A stretch of DNA of 64,000 bases from Orobanche coerulescens (GCA_033398695.1 CM065812.1:134174858-134238857), one strand, 5' to 3'; shown: positions 21,128 through 33,445, counted from the stretch's first letter. Notes: generated by a model not told the origin, from the letters alone. A program made the numbers and translations.

Positions 21128-24100
21128 CAATCTTCCGGGTGAGTAACCAGATCTCCTTTCCTATGTTTGGATTTTAACTGGAGCTGTAGGGGGAGCTTTC
21201 CTTCATCCAACCTCTTTTTGAATTCCTCGGCAGCTTCCTGCAGTGTCTTATAACTGTTGAATATGGGAGATTCCCTGATAAGACTTACAAAGTATCTTAA
21301 CAGTTCATTTTTCCTCCAATCCTTTATCTCGTCGGCTGTTCGCTGTCGGTTGGCCGGGAGATTTATCACTGGCGGCTTCTACACGATGTTTTTCCAGGGA
21401 AGTTTTGGATCGTGGAATTCCGGGCGAGCACCTTGTATCCTAACAGTGTGAGCAGGAGATGAAAATCGGTTAATTACAGCAGTAATGCTGTCTTCTATTG
21501 CAGCTTCAAACTCCTTTTCATGCTCCAGTATCAATCTCTTTGCAGCATCCCTTGACTCTTCCCCCTTTTTGGCTTCATCAAGGTATAAGACTCTTTCATC
21601 TAGGCGCTCCAGGATTTTCATGGCGTTGTCCTGTTTTGTCTCCATACTTGAGAATTTTTCCACCAAGGATCGAAGCACCATTGACATATCATCAATCTTA
21701 TGATCATGGCCTCGAAGGTTTGAGCCTGTTTTCTATAGTGCCGATGCAGTCTTGGATTCCGAGATGCGTAGCTTGGCCTATTCTTCCTTCAGGATCTGTT
21801 CCTATCGCTGTTGGAGTTGGTGGAGAGCTTGCTTCAAGACAGTGGACAAAATGCGGAAGGCTTCTTCCACTTGGGAGATTTCTCACTTAACACCCGTCAT
21901 TTCGTCGATAGATGTCTCGTGCAACTAATTTATTTCTTTTTCAATAGTGTGCAGGGCATTCACAGCGTCCTGCAGGAAAACTGTTTGGCGGCCAAGAGCA
22001 TGCAGTTGCTCGTTCCTTTCTACGGTTCTGGGAGAGTCGGGCTTGGCAAAATCTTCAGCTCCATTTAGCTGTCTGACGACCACATGAGAGCGTGTCCATT
22101 GTGGTTCATCCTCAGGTAAGAAACCGTCGTCGGATACCATAGATGGAAATGCGGGGGTATCTGGAGCTGTTGCAGCAGGTTGATCGGCCTCGGCGATAGG
22201 GGGACTGATTCCTCCTGTTCTGAAATGGTTTCTGTAGACATGGGTACAGGAGGGACTGAATCCTCCTGTTGTCTCTCAGCTTTCACCTGCTCCGGCAGAG
22301 GGACTGATTCATCTTGCGGGATGGCACGGGCTTGATCGTCAGTGACAAGCTCGGGGGCCTGTTGTGAACCAGTTTGTTGTTCCACGACAGGAGGGACTGG
22401 TTCCTCGCTGTCTTGAACAGTTTCTTGCTGTTGGGTAGGGGACTGTTGGCTCAAGGTCCCTTCTCCCTATTGATGTTGTGTCCTTGAGAATTCCTGTTCT
22501 CTTGCTTCTTCACAGCTCATCCTCAGACCAGCCTGGAAGGCGTCGTCGCTGTATGAGTCGTGGTCAGATTTTGGACTGATAGAAATTGTGTCTTCGGACA
22601 GAGATTTCTCTTTCTTTCGAGCATCAGCTTTGTCCATGAGATGGCTCGAAATCTGCTCTTTGCAGCAAAGGTTATCCCATTGGATCAGGACTTCAATATT
22701 TTGAGAGTCTGTCACCTCCAGAACAAACCTTTCTTCTTCTCTCCGATCGCTCCAATTGTACAAAGTTTCATATGGATCAAGCCTGTATGCTTTCCATTGA
22801 ACAAAACGATCGTAGGCCTGTTCAATTTGCACTGATAACAAAGTTTTGTAAATTATGGAGTCGGGATAGGGGCTGCATACAGCGCATGGGTCCGCTGTAG
22901 GCAAGGGTTCCAGTACAGGTGTGGGATCCTGTATTGGAGAGGGATCCCGTACAAGGGTTGGTACCCTGAGGGGAGATGGATCCCTTACGGGTGTGGGTTC
23001 CCGTTCAGGAGATGTGGCTATTGGCTCCAAAGGGGCATCCGACTCGCCAGAGTCTTTTAAGTTGGCAAATAATTGTGCATCCGTGGTCACCTCCAATGGC
23101 TCGGGATCTACTGTCTGGACAGTAGCAGTTATTTTGTCCGCATGGGTTGCGCCCTGGGGTGTCGATACAGTGGGTTGCGCCTTCGCCTTAATTTTGGAAA
23201 GCCTTTGTAGCTTCCTTTTCGTCTTCTCACCAGCAAGGGGAGACTTGTTTTGAGATTTCTTTCTTTTCTTTGAAGGCTCGCCGCTTCCGGACTTCGAGGT
23301 TACGTCCCTTGGATCATCGTAAAGGGGTAGAGTTCGAACAAATGGCCTCGTCGAAATCAGATGTGCTTTGTTGAAGACGGAGGGCCTGGTTCCTCCAATA
23401 TATTTTCATGAATATATTTTCTTTGCTTCCTTTGCTTGCAGAACACCGCGCTTGGTCAGAATATTATTAAGAATCAGACCAAAGGACTTCCTCTGAGAGG
23501 CAGGTTTAGAGACTTCTTCCTGCAACCTTTTGAGAACAATCTGGCACTAGTAGACCTTCTCGCAGGACATGATGGCGACCATCATTCGGAATCTCAGATT
23601 GGTGTACATCTTGAAAGCACTTGTTCTGTTTTCAATCACACGACAACAGAAATCGTGTAAATAAACAAATGGAAGGCAAAAACATTTCTTGTGGCATGAA
23701 GCGTGAACATTCTCATCCGATGTTGAACTAGTGAATAATCTCCAGTATTGGGTGAGGACTTCTTGGGACCCAAAGGTCTCAAGTTCCTCCATGGACAGGC
23801 TATCAGCAGGGAGCCTGTATAAATTCTGTAGCAAGTCTTGGTCAATGCGGATCTCCACTCTGCGGACAGTGGAAGAAATGTCAGACACGTTTCCTCCCTG
23901 TGCAAGAGAGAAGAAATGGACAGAGGCGTTGAGGTAAAATTCCTCAACCATTTGTGCATCGTAGCGCTCAGTAATGTGGCTTCTAAGGCGATAGAGTCCT
24001 TGTTGACGAATCCTTGTAATGATTATCTCCATGGATTTAACATCGTCTCCTTCAGCATGCGCATGTTCAACAACCACAGATCTGGCAAAGATCCTTCCGT

Positions 24101-24155
24101 CAATGATGGTGGCGGTCTTCTTGAGAGATGGAGAGGAAGTCTGTGAGGATGCCAT

Positions 24156-24927
24156 AGTAGTTTCTTGAAGAAAAGTAAGTGAGATTCAAAGAGAATCGCA
24201 GTGAAATTGCAGTGAGAAATGTAGGTTGTTTGCTCAAAGACTCGTTCAATTTGCATTATGCGTAAAGAGTCAAACAGGGCAAGAACAGTCCTTTTATAGT
24301 TGGGCGGTGGGAGGATTTAGGGTTTCCAGACAGTGAACGGTCATATTTAAGGGATGGGAACCGTCATTTTAAATGAACGAACAGGATGGACCAAGCGCAA
24401 CGGGTACATATTTATCTATCCAATTTTGAAATGATAGCGGGACCCACATCTGATGTTTCGACTTCCCTTATTGCCCGAACCGGCGATTGGAAATTTTAAA
24501 ATAATTTGAAAAATCACGGCGTTTGAGATACAATTGTCCAGATGTCGTGCAAAGCATTTAATGCAAAAGATGTTTGATTTAAAATAGGGCACGTTGACTC
24601 AAATCTGTTTTGAAGTGAATAGAATATTAGAATATAATATTAATTTAATTCCATAGTATGAGCTGTATCCGCGAAAATACAGCGTTCCCCCTTAAATGGT
24701 ACATACATGATTCAATTCTTATGGCAATTATTAGATTAATACTGTATTCATGGGTCATACTGTATTCCCCCTTAACTATTGCACACGTCAGCTGTAGGAT
24801 GAATTTTCGTCTTTTTATCCCTACAGTGATGTTGGATTGTCTGAGTGTACAGATAATTAACGGTGGATATTGTATTCGTGGATCTTACAGCGTTCCCCCT
24901 CAATTGTTGAGTAAAAGCATTAAAAAC
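24156..24927 (-). promoter_or_regulatory. Spacer with internal TATA promoter and internal polypurine tracts (B)
   Basis: Sense TATAAAAG at 24298-24291, 136 bases before the third-ORF ATG. The telo-box AAACCCTAA lies at 24325-24317, about 20 bases upstream. Further upstream are paired GACGGTTC/GACCGTTC words (MYB-like). A GACTC...GAGTC inverted pair lies in the putative leader. Three sense AAGGGGGAA-like tracts sit just after pol at 24893-24901, 24765-24773 and 24685-24693. All are conserved in position in A2 and D. Confidence 0.65.
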
Positions 24928-27900
24928 TTACAGGTAGTCAGGCTGTAGCAAACCAAATTCTTGTCGAAGCATACAGAATCTTGTTGTACCGAGAGGCTTG
25001 GTAAAGATGTCGGCTAACTGGATATCTGTATGAACTTTCTCCAACCGAACATCCTTGTTCTCAACATGATTCCTAATGAAGTGATGCTTCATATGGATGT
25101 ACTTAGTATGCGAGTGCAATACAGGGTTGTGCATTATTGCAATTGCACTCGTGCTATTGCACGTGATCGGTGTTTCCTTGGCTTCAATTCCATAATTTGA
25201 CAACTGTTGTTGCATCCAAAGGATCTGCATACAGCAACTACCAGCAGCATAGTATTGTGATTCTGCTGTGGAAAGCGAGTTTGTCAATTGCTTCCTACTG
25301 AACCAAGATACAAGTCTCGGTCCAAGAAAGTGACAAGTACCGTTTGTACTCTTCCTATCTAGCTTGCAGCCTTCGAGATCCGAGTCATTGTAGCCAACCA
25401 AATCAAATCTGCCTTCTTTAGGATACCACAGTCCTACATCGACTGTTCCTTTGACGTATTTCAGGATTCGTTTGGCTGTTGTGAAGTGTGATTCTTTATG
25501 TGCTACTTGATATTGCACACATACTCCTATAGCAAACTGGATATCCGGCCTGCTAACTGTTAGGTACAAGAGTGAGACAATTAGCTTCCTGTAGCGTGAT
25601 TGATCAACCGGATTTCTAGTTTCGTCAGCACTAATTTGCACAGAAGTGCTCATATGATTTGGAGTTATTTATCCCAAATTTGTTGAGAAGCTCTTTATTG
25701 TACTTTTCTTGGTTGATGAAGATTCCTGTAGGCAACTACTTTACCTGCAATCCTAGGAAATAATTAAGTTCTCCCATCATACTCATTTCAAATTTACTTT
25801 GCATGAGATGAGAGAACCTTTGACATAAAGCGAGATTAGTTGAACCAAATATAATATCATCGACATATATCTATACCATCAGGAGTTCATCACCTTCCTG
25901 TTTTTTAAATAAGGTCTTGTCCATAGCACCTTTCTCGAATCGATTATTGGTTAGGTACAGGGACAGGGTCTCATACCACGCTCTAGGTGCTTGCTTAAGT
26001 CCATACAGTGCTTTTCGTAGCCTGTATACAAGGTCTCCGCCTTCTGTGTTGACAAGCCTTGGTGGTTGTTCAACATAGACTTCTTCGGCAAGGTCTCCAT
26101 TCAGGAATGCGCTCTTGACGTCCATTTGATATACAATAAAGCTCTTATGGGCGACAAAGGCTAAAAATATCCTAATGGCTTCTAGTCTGGCAACAGGGGC
26201 AAAAGTTTCATCGTAGTCTATGCCTTCTTCCTGTCTGTAGCCTTGTGCGACTAGACGGGATTTGTTTCTGGTAATAATACCATTTCCATCATTATTGTTT
26301 CTAAATACCCATTTTATTCCAATTACTGCTTGATGGGTTGGTCTGGGTACTAGATACCATACATTGTTTCCTTCGAAACCATTAAGCTCTTCTTCCATAG
26401 ATTTAATCCAGTGAGAATTATCTAGAGATTCTTTGGTGGAAACAGGTTCGTATTGAGCTAAGAATATAGCAATAGTGCACATGTTAAGTCTTCTAAGTTC
26501 AGATAGAGACTTCCATACAAGAAATGGAGATATCTCAGACTCGGGTTCTTCTTGCGCACATAGTACATTTCCTTTTGTACTCTATATTCTCCTACGGGTA
26601 GATACACCAGAATCAATATTTCCTATGATCAACTCCTATGGGTGATCTCTCAACCATCTTCTATCGGGTTCTAATTCGGCATCCGTCTTGTATCTTGAGT
26701 TCTCAGTAGTTTCGCCCAGACATGCAAGATCGGCTTCATCTACTTCTATTCTTACAGCTGCGGGGTTGATTTCTAAGTCAACGACAGGCTTTATAGGAGT
26801 TGTAGGGTTATCAATGGTAAGTTGTTGTATATTCTGAGTAATATCTTCTACTCCTGTAGGATCATGGTGAGGTTCGTCGAACACTACATGAACTGATTCC
26901 TCAATTGTCAGCTTCCGTTTAATAAAGATCCTGTAAGCTTTGCTGATAGAGGAATATCCAACAAATATCCCTTCATCCGACTTCTCATCGAAGGTTCTAA
27001 GTTGATCCTTCCCATTGTTCAAAACATAACACCTGCATCCAAATATGTGAAAGTACGAAACTAATGGAGTTTTGTTGTTCCATACCTTGTATGCTATTTT
27101 GTTATGGTGTTTGTTGATGATACAGCGGTTTTGTGTGTGGCACGCTGTATTGGTAGCTTCACCCCAAAAATGCTGTGGCAACTTGCTTGCGGCAATCATG
27201 GTCGTTATTGCTTCCTTAAGCGTCCTGTTCTTTCGCTCGGCAATACCGTTTTTTTGAGGTGTGCGGGCAGCTGAGTATTTGTGTTGTATCCCATTTTCCG
27301 AACAGTATTGCTCTATAAAGCGATTAGTAAATTCAATACCTCTGTCGGAACGAATGGACATGTTACTTAACCCTTTCTCATTTTGAAGCTTTTTCAGGTG
27401 CTCGGGCAGCTTTGATGTTGTTTTCTTCTTTTTGCTTAGGAAGATTGTCCAAGCATACCTGGAATAATTATCAAAAATAACGAGACAGTATTTCTTTCCT
27501 CCCAAACTTACCGGTTCTACAGAACCGTAGAGATCCATGTGTAGCATTTCTAGAACTCTATGAGTGGAATGGTAAGATTTGCTCTTCAGGATGGTCTTGA
27601 TTTGCTTGCCTTTCTGACAGGGTCTACAGACACTGTCTTTTTGGAATGACATATTGGGCAAACCTCTGACTATTTCTTGTCTAGCGAGCTTTTTGATCGT
27701 CTTAAAATTGATGTGAGACATCCTCTTATGCCATAACCAGCTTAGATCTGCAGTGCCTTTGGCAACAAAGCAAGGAATTGTGTCATCCAGTCAGCAATAT
27801 ACATATTACCTGATCTGCTTCCTGTGAGCACAACTTCTTTGGTTAGGATGTTCTTGACTCTATAGTGATCTATATAAAATTTCACCAAGAACTGTTTGTC

Positions 27901-28190
27901 ACAGAACTGGCTAATACTAAGTAGATTATACTGTAAGCCTTCAACATAAGCTACATCGGTGACTTTGAATTTTCCTACAAGCAGAGTTCCCTTCCTCTTG
28001 TTCTTCCTTTTGATTTATCACCAAAGCGTACTTTTGGACCGCGACCTTTTACAAAATCTGACAGCTTGCTTTTGTCTCCGGTCATGTGCCGAGAACATCC
28101 ACTGTCGAAGTACCAGATGTCCTTCTCTAAGATGTCCTGTAGGCAAAGGAATTAGATTTAGGTCCCCTTTGAATGTTGGGTTCATGGGGG
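24928..28190 (-). pseudogene. Ty1/copia pol of B (protease, integrase, RT, RNase H)
   Basis: Protease: FDSGCSRHMTG near 28110 keeps the D-S-G triad. Integrase ORF 27721-26636 (361 aa) has the catalytic set LHMDLYGS, IRSDRGIEF and NGIAERKNRT. RT ORF 26482-25871 has [30 protein letters not shown] and [11 protein letters not shown]; a TAG stop falls just before IYVDD. RNase H ORF 25653-24928 has NDSDLEGC and STAESQYYAA, but Asn at the third acidic position (CNSTSAIA) and His at the fourth (YIHMKHH). It ends in LADIFTKPL plus a short tail. Few lesions, so only moderately old, but not functional as it stands. Confidence 0.88.
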
Positions 28191-30441
28191 TTAGTGGCTT
28201 TAGGTACCCAGATTTTCCTGACAGCAATGGGTTTACTGTAGGTTACTTTAGGTACATTCTTGCGGTATCTACGTGGGGAAGGTACGTAGTCGTTGTAACC
28301 ATGATAATTATTATGCATGAAAAATTCAGGGTTATTATTATTAATCCAGTACGAGTGCCGTCTTGGAGGGGGAGCCATTTTCTTCGGCCTTACAGCTTGC
28401 CTTATGGGTCTCCGGTTGGATTCCAAAAGTTGTTGTTGATACTTTGTGGCGACCTGCTTTTGCAATGAATAACGAGGCTCTTGTATCCAATATCTAGGTG
28501 TGCTGTACTGTTGGAAGTACTGATGTGCGGGCCTTTGATATTTGGGTACAGGCTTCTTTCTGAATGGCTGCTGGCGCTTTTGATATGCTCGGGAAGCATG
28601 CTTTTGGTTACGCCTTACAGGTCTGAATGGCCGAGGATTCCGCTGTCTGGAATATGACTGAGGTGGCGGAATGGCAGCTTTTGCTGTTCGCGGTGGAACA
28701 GGTGCCTTCACAGGACTCGAGATTTCTTCCGATACAGGAATGGGTTCCATAACCCTGACGAACACAGTACTAGTTTTACCTTTATTGGAACATGAGTTGT
28801 ATCCTAAGCCACTTTTATCATGAGCATGTTGCCTGGTGCTTAGAATTTCTTCCATCCTTTTAGATGATTTCTCGAAAGATTTTAAGATGGTCTCAAGTTC
28901 TCCTTCTCGTTTTTCATGTGTTTTTATTTTATCTTGAAGCAGAACAAAATCATTTGTCTTGCTTTCACTGTGCGATTTAGCCTCATTTAGTTCGTGAGCA
29001 AGTTGATGACTGCTCTCCATGAGTTTTCGTTATCGACTTTGCTATTTTCACAATCAACAGACATATTTTCGTAATTTACTTTCAGCAAGTCATTTTCTTC
29101 CCTCAGGTCTAGGTTAGAAATTTGGAGCTATATGTTTTCATTTTTCAATGTCTCATGGGCTTTTTGAATGTTTTTTAATTCATTCATCATGTTTTCAAAT
29201 GTATGAGATGCATTTGCAGGAGTAATTGAGGTTGATCTTACCTCATCATCGCTATCTTCATTTTCCGGTATGTCTTTGGCCATGAAGCACATATATGCTT
29301 TATCTTCGAATTCATCATCTGACGAGTCACTGTCAGTGACTGCCTATAGACATTCTTCAGACTTGGTTGGTGCGGGGGAGGTTTCTGATTCGCCAATCAG
29401 GGCCTTGAGCTTGTTTTTTCAAGCACGTCTTCTTTCATCTTTTTCTTGTTGCTCGGCTTCCGGCAACCTTTGAACTTTAGGATGAGGACATTTATTTTCA
29501 TAATGTCCTGGTTTCCTGAAATTATAACACAGGTTAGCATCACCAGAGGAAGATTCGGTACTTACCTTGTGAACAGGCTTGGGCCTGTATGGAGTCTTTC
29601 CAGACTGCTTGATAAATTTCTTGAATTTATGCATAAGGAGCGCAATTTCATCTTGTGACAGGATATCGTCGTCATTGTCAGCATTCTTATGGGCAGACTT
29701 TGATGTGCTAGGCATGCTATGCCTTCTGTTGGATACAGCGGCTAGTGATGTAGTCCTCGCAGGCGATTCTTCAGCTTTCTCTCTCCTGTCAATATCATAA
29801 TCAAATGCCTTAAGGTCAGAAAAGAGGTCAAAAGTAGATATGTCATTAAGATTGCATGACACACGAATAGTTGTTGTCTTAATGTCCCAACGGGCAAAGA
29901 GAGATCTGAAAATTTTTAAATTCTTCTCCTTTTGGGTATAAATTTTGCCCAACGCTTCAAGTTCACCGACAATGCCAGTGAATCTGAGGTCAAGTTCCTC
30001 AAGAGTTTCATTTGGTTTCATTTCAAAAGATTCGAATTGCTGAGTTAGTTTTGAAATTTTGTTTTCTTTTGAGAGCTCAGTACCCTTGCAAATCATCTTG
30101 AGTTTTTCCCACATTTCTTTGGCTGTCTTACAGCTCTTTACCTTCGAGAATGTGCCTTTGTCAAGAGTCACAAATAGGGCATTCTTAGCAACATTGTCGA
30201 GGTTAGCACGTTTTCGATCATTTGTGGTCCATTGTTCGCGCACTTTTTCGAGCATCTCGGCATGAGCTTGGCCTTCAACCCTTGCGGCCGTATTTACCTT
30301 CATGATTTTTATGGGCCCTTCTTAGATGACATAAAGCATCTCTTCATGCATGGAAGCCAGATGAGCTTCCATCCTGATTCTCCAGTCATCAAACTCGTTA
30401 ATAGAGAACATTGGTACCTTATTAATCAGTGTGGTGTCCAT
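28191..30441 (-). pseudogene. Ty1/copia gag of B
   Basis: Start at 30441 (MDTTLINKVPMF). A TAG stop near 30322 separates the first 40 residues from the open part 30303-29419. There the capsid-like region is kept, but the knuckle reads CYNFRKPGHYENKC, with the second Cys replaced by Phe. After a short gap the frame 29020-28127 carries the coiled coil and the Arg/Gln/Pro-rich tail ending near IWVPKA. Zinc binding is probably lost. Confidence 0.85.
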
Positions 30442-30537
30442 GTCTAAGAATAGGAAAGATAAAGAAGTTTTCAAAAACAAAGTGATTTTGGGATCTGATT
30501 CGGTTAAAAATATGACTGGTTCTTTTTAGAATCAACC

Positions 30538-30549
30538 GCTCTGATACCA
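30538..30549 (-). other. Primer-binding site of B
   Basis: Sense TGGTATCAGAGC, a full 12-base match to the initiator tRNA-Met complement, two bases from the 5' LTR. Confidence 0.92.
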
Positions 30550-30551
30550 CT

Positions 30552-31783
30552 TGTTGGCCACTAAGTATACAGAATACAGCTTGGAAAGATTTTAGAAACA
30601 AGCTGTACAATTTCAGATTAAAGTGCGTAGCGGAAGTCTTGAAATAGTAAGTTGATGTAAATACAACAACTGGGCTAATCTCCTGTTTCCTTGGTGCATA
30701 CAGGGTTTTTAAAGTATACTTAAAAAAATCACAATAATGAAAGCAGTAAATGCAGAAGGTAGTTAACACAATAATTAAAGTGGTTCGAGGTAAACCCCTC
30801 TATGTACATTGGTCCTCCACACAGGAGTAAAACATTTTATTATAAACACTGTGTACAAAACTACGTGTCTATAATCAAACCTATCCTCGTATCATTCACA
30901 CAGATTGATACAAAGACTGTAGCTTTCAACCGTTCACACAGATTGGTCAAAGCTTACTCTTGACTTGCTTCTTCACACATATTTCCAAAGCTTCGTCTTA
31001 TCGTCCCACACAGGTCGGAATAACTTCTTTAGTTCACACAGAACTAGGTTTTTACTTGAAGGTAAAAGGTAAAGTAGCCAGGTAAGAAGAACATCAGCTT
31101 GACTATGAAGATCTTGAGCTGATGATGGATGTTCTTGATTGACTGAGTATCTTTCTTCTTTTCAGATATGATGATACTTAAAGAAATATACTTTGCTCTT
31201 GTAAGCTTGATCTGATGATATTGAATATTCAGTCGATAGATCGTTTGTGTATTGCTTGTAAGCTTGTATATCTTTTATTTTTTCTGATCTTCAAACTCTG
31301 GGGTATATATAGCCTCTGAATAGATCCGTTGGAAATAGATCCGTTGAGCCCATAGACCGTTTCAACGTGTTGATTGTTTTGAGTAAAACACGATCCGGTT
31401 TTTGCTCCTTGATTGAAGATCTGTGTCTGCTGGTATTTAAATACTTTATCTCTTCAGTATTTAAATAATTCTTTTCAAATGGGACTTGACTTTAGCGAAT
31501 AAGGCAGATTCCGTTTCAACGGTCTTCAGTCTTGTTGGATAAATGTTGAATGACTCAACACTTACAGCCTGTATGCTGTATCCAATATAATACTGTAGGC
31601 TATCTTAGTGCTGTTGTATAAATATTTCAGGACAACTTTCATACTGGGTATCATACTTGGTATCCTACTGACTTGGTATCATGCTGTATGATGGCACTTT
31701 ATACTTTTGCTGTATTCAAGAGGAGGCACTTTCTTTCTGTATGATTGACTTCACGACAGCAGCTTGCTGTATGTTGGTACTTT
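30552..31783 (-). mobile_element. 5' LTR of B, right end lost
   Basis: Subfamily X, TATATATA (sense) at 31311-31304. It stops within a GAAGA word at 31784-31788, where the sequence changes to the D LTR. About 100 terminal bases are missing. In the first 120 bases it differs from the 3' LTR at about a dozen sites. Confidence 0.88.
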
Positions 31784-32120
31784 GAAGATATAAGTATAAC
31801 AAGCTGTACGATTTTCGAAGTTAGTTTGCGTAGCGTAAGTCTGTTTGGTGAGTTGCTGTAAATACAGCAACTGGGTGTTCTTCTGTATGCTTGATGCGTA
31901 CAGGGTTTTACAATATATACTAATAAATCACAGTAGAATAAAAATAGTAAAGACTGAAAGTAAATAACACAGTTTAAAGGGGATCGAGGTATACCCTTCT
32001 ATGTCCACTGGTCGTCCACACAGGAGTAAAGAGTTTATTAAAACCACTACATACATAACTACGTGACTTTAACTAAACCTGTCTCTGTATCGTTCACACA
32101 TATTGATATAGGGACTGTAG
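31784..32120 (-). mobile_element. 3' LTR of D, first piece
   Basis: Matches 47775-48110 of the 5' LTR. The last five bases (TGTAG, 32116-32120) are the left target duplication of E. Confidence 0.88.
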
Positions 32121-33405
32121 TGTTGTGGGAAAATCCCTCACAATATGCCGCAAGTGCATGGTGTCAACAAGTAATAAAGTGATAAGTAAAGTATCGTTCC
32201 CTCGAGGACTGATTTCACTAAGTACCAAAATTTAGTCAACTCACAATTTTATTTGAAGAACAATTAAATAGAGTTTATATCTAAACTAATTGCAGAAAGT
32301 AAATAATAGTACTACTACTAATAATAATAATAATAATAAGGGGTAGGATTATGATTTTCACCTCAAACAATCGGGAATGATATTTATTCGATTCAATTCA
32401 CTGTTATTCAATTGATTGTAAGCCAGGAATTCCTAAATTATTCTAAAGCCTTTCCCAAGGTCGATAGAAAATACTACGAATTATTAACTCGATATATCCC
32501 TATTCGAATTAGATAATTAATAGCTAAAACAGTTCAAGAATTCCCACAATAAATAGGCTTCACAATTCGCATGAGTATATCCCTATCTCACGAAAATTAT
32601 GATTCGTCTAACAAGAACTATGCCTAAATTTCATCTCCCGAATCCATAAAGACATTCAAAACAAATTAACTGTTGGTAGACAATTAAAAAGATTAAGAAC
32701 GATAAGAAGAATCCAATTGATAGAATAACGAGTAAATCGAAATAATAATAAATAATCAAACCGCTTAAATCGCATACAATCAAAATCCTACTCGAATAAA
32801 TCTAAAAACTAAGATGCAGAAAAACCTTAGGGATCCGTTGTCGTCGCCCACAAATCTCCTCCTTGTGTTCCCCTTGATTTCTTCCGCCGAAAACCTCTCT
32901 CCAATCCCCCTCGTCTGTTCTCCTCTTTCCTCTCTTTTTATAGGTTTTTTTTCTCTCTTTTTAATTCCCCCTCATCCCTCCAGTGGGTCCCTCACCAAAA
33001 AGTCATCAAATCTCCTTTCTTCCCAGTGCTCCTCACGGCACACACAAAAAAAAAACCATAAGCCCCTGCGGCCCAAAGCTTACATCCGCGGCCCAATACT
33101 TTAATCCCACACACCACAAATATTTGTTAGAAGCAGTGGCGTCTTTTTGCGCTTTCTGCCGGCAAGACACTGATGGCGCTGTAATCTGATGTCGCGCATT
33201 CATTATTTGGTTATCTTGTCGCGCGGTTCACTTGGTGTGTCTGCATTCGACTAAAAATTGCTTTTTTCGCCGTTTTTTCATCGTTTTGCCCGACTCGATT
33301 TCGCAAAACATATAAAAATAATGCATTAAAAGCTCATTTATGCTGATTTAGGCTCAAGATGGATATAAAATAATGATATAAAAGTGCATAAAAATACGCC
33401 TAACA
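32121..33405 (-). mobile_element. 3' LTR of E
   Basis: TGTTGTGGG...CCTAACA; sense TATAAAA at 32942-32936 after a CT-rich + strand stretch. Confidence 0.9.
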
Positions 33406-33445
33406 AATACCCCAAAACTTGAGCCTTTGCTTGTCCTCAAGCAAA
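33406..33445 (-). other. PPT and adjacent hairpin of E
   Basis: Sense CAAGTTTTGGGGTATT abuts the 3' LTR. Just upstream, 33426-33445 is a perfect inverted repeat, TTTGCTTG / CAAGCAAA, with a 4-base loop. The sense GCTTGAGGACAAGCAAAG block is one I recall as recurrent before the PPT in plant Athila/Tat-type and LARD elements. Confidence 0.65.

Larger units (their letters stand above)
16479..24155 (-). pseudogene. Third ORF (aORF) of B, split by element C
   Basis: Start ATG at 24155 and end at 16479. Without C and one target duplication this is about 1,054 codons. N-terminal domain (residues about 1-200, open to 23547): an MASSQTSS start, EEFYLNASVHF, GGNVSDISSTVR, LETFGSQE and a YLHDFCCRVIENRT helix; it resembles the PF20167-type 'putative plant transposon protein' domain (from memory). 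Then a basic KKRKKSQNK-like segment, a Pro-rich block of P-T-P-V-R-D units (about 23030-22860), an acidic stretch with DDAFQAGLRMS, Glu/Pro-rich ESVP repeats, a coiled-coil-like segment (21687-21379) and a basic C-terminus. Stops and frameshifts are few but present. No membrane segment is visible. Its own promoter lies upstream. Function unknown. Confidence 0.75.
14617..31783 (-). mobile_element. Copia element B (subfamily X), with nested C
   Basis: Nearly complete element on the - strand: 5' LTR 30552-31783 (end lost), PBS, gag, pol, spacer with internal promoter, third ORF, PPT, 3' LTR 14617-15972. C sits in the third ORF. Excluding C the length is about 12.65 kb. It is inserted in the 5' LTR of A2; its right end is fused to D, so the target duplication cannot be checked. 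It has the best preserved pol motifs of the family here. Confidence 0.9.

Noticed and set aside
16479..24155. Third ORF as a retroviral-type envelope gene
   Set aside because: No signal peptide, no hydrophobic transmembrane or fusion segment; acidic, Pro-rich and coiled-coil composition instead.
27959..28468. 169-aa open frame on the + strand
   Set aside because: Antisense to the basic Gln/Arg/Pro-rich gag tail and protease region of B; no motif, and equivalent frames at 10057-10452 and 45552-45854 lie opposite the same region of A2 and D.
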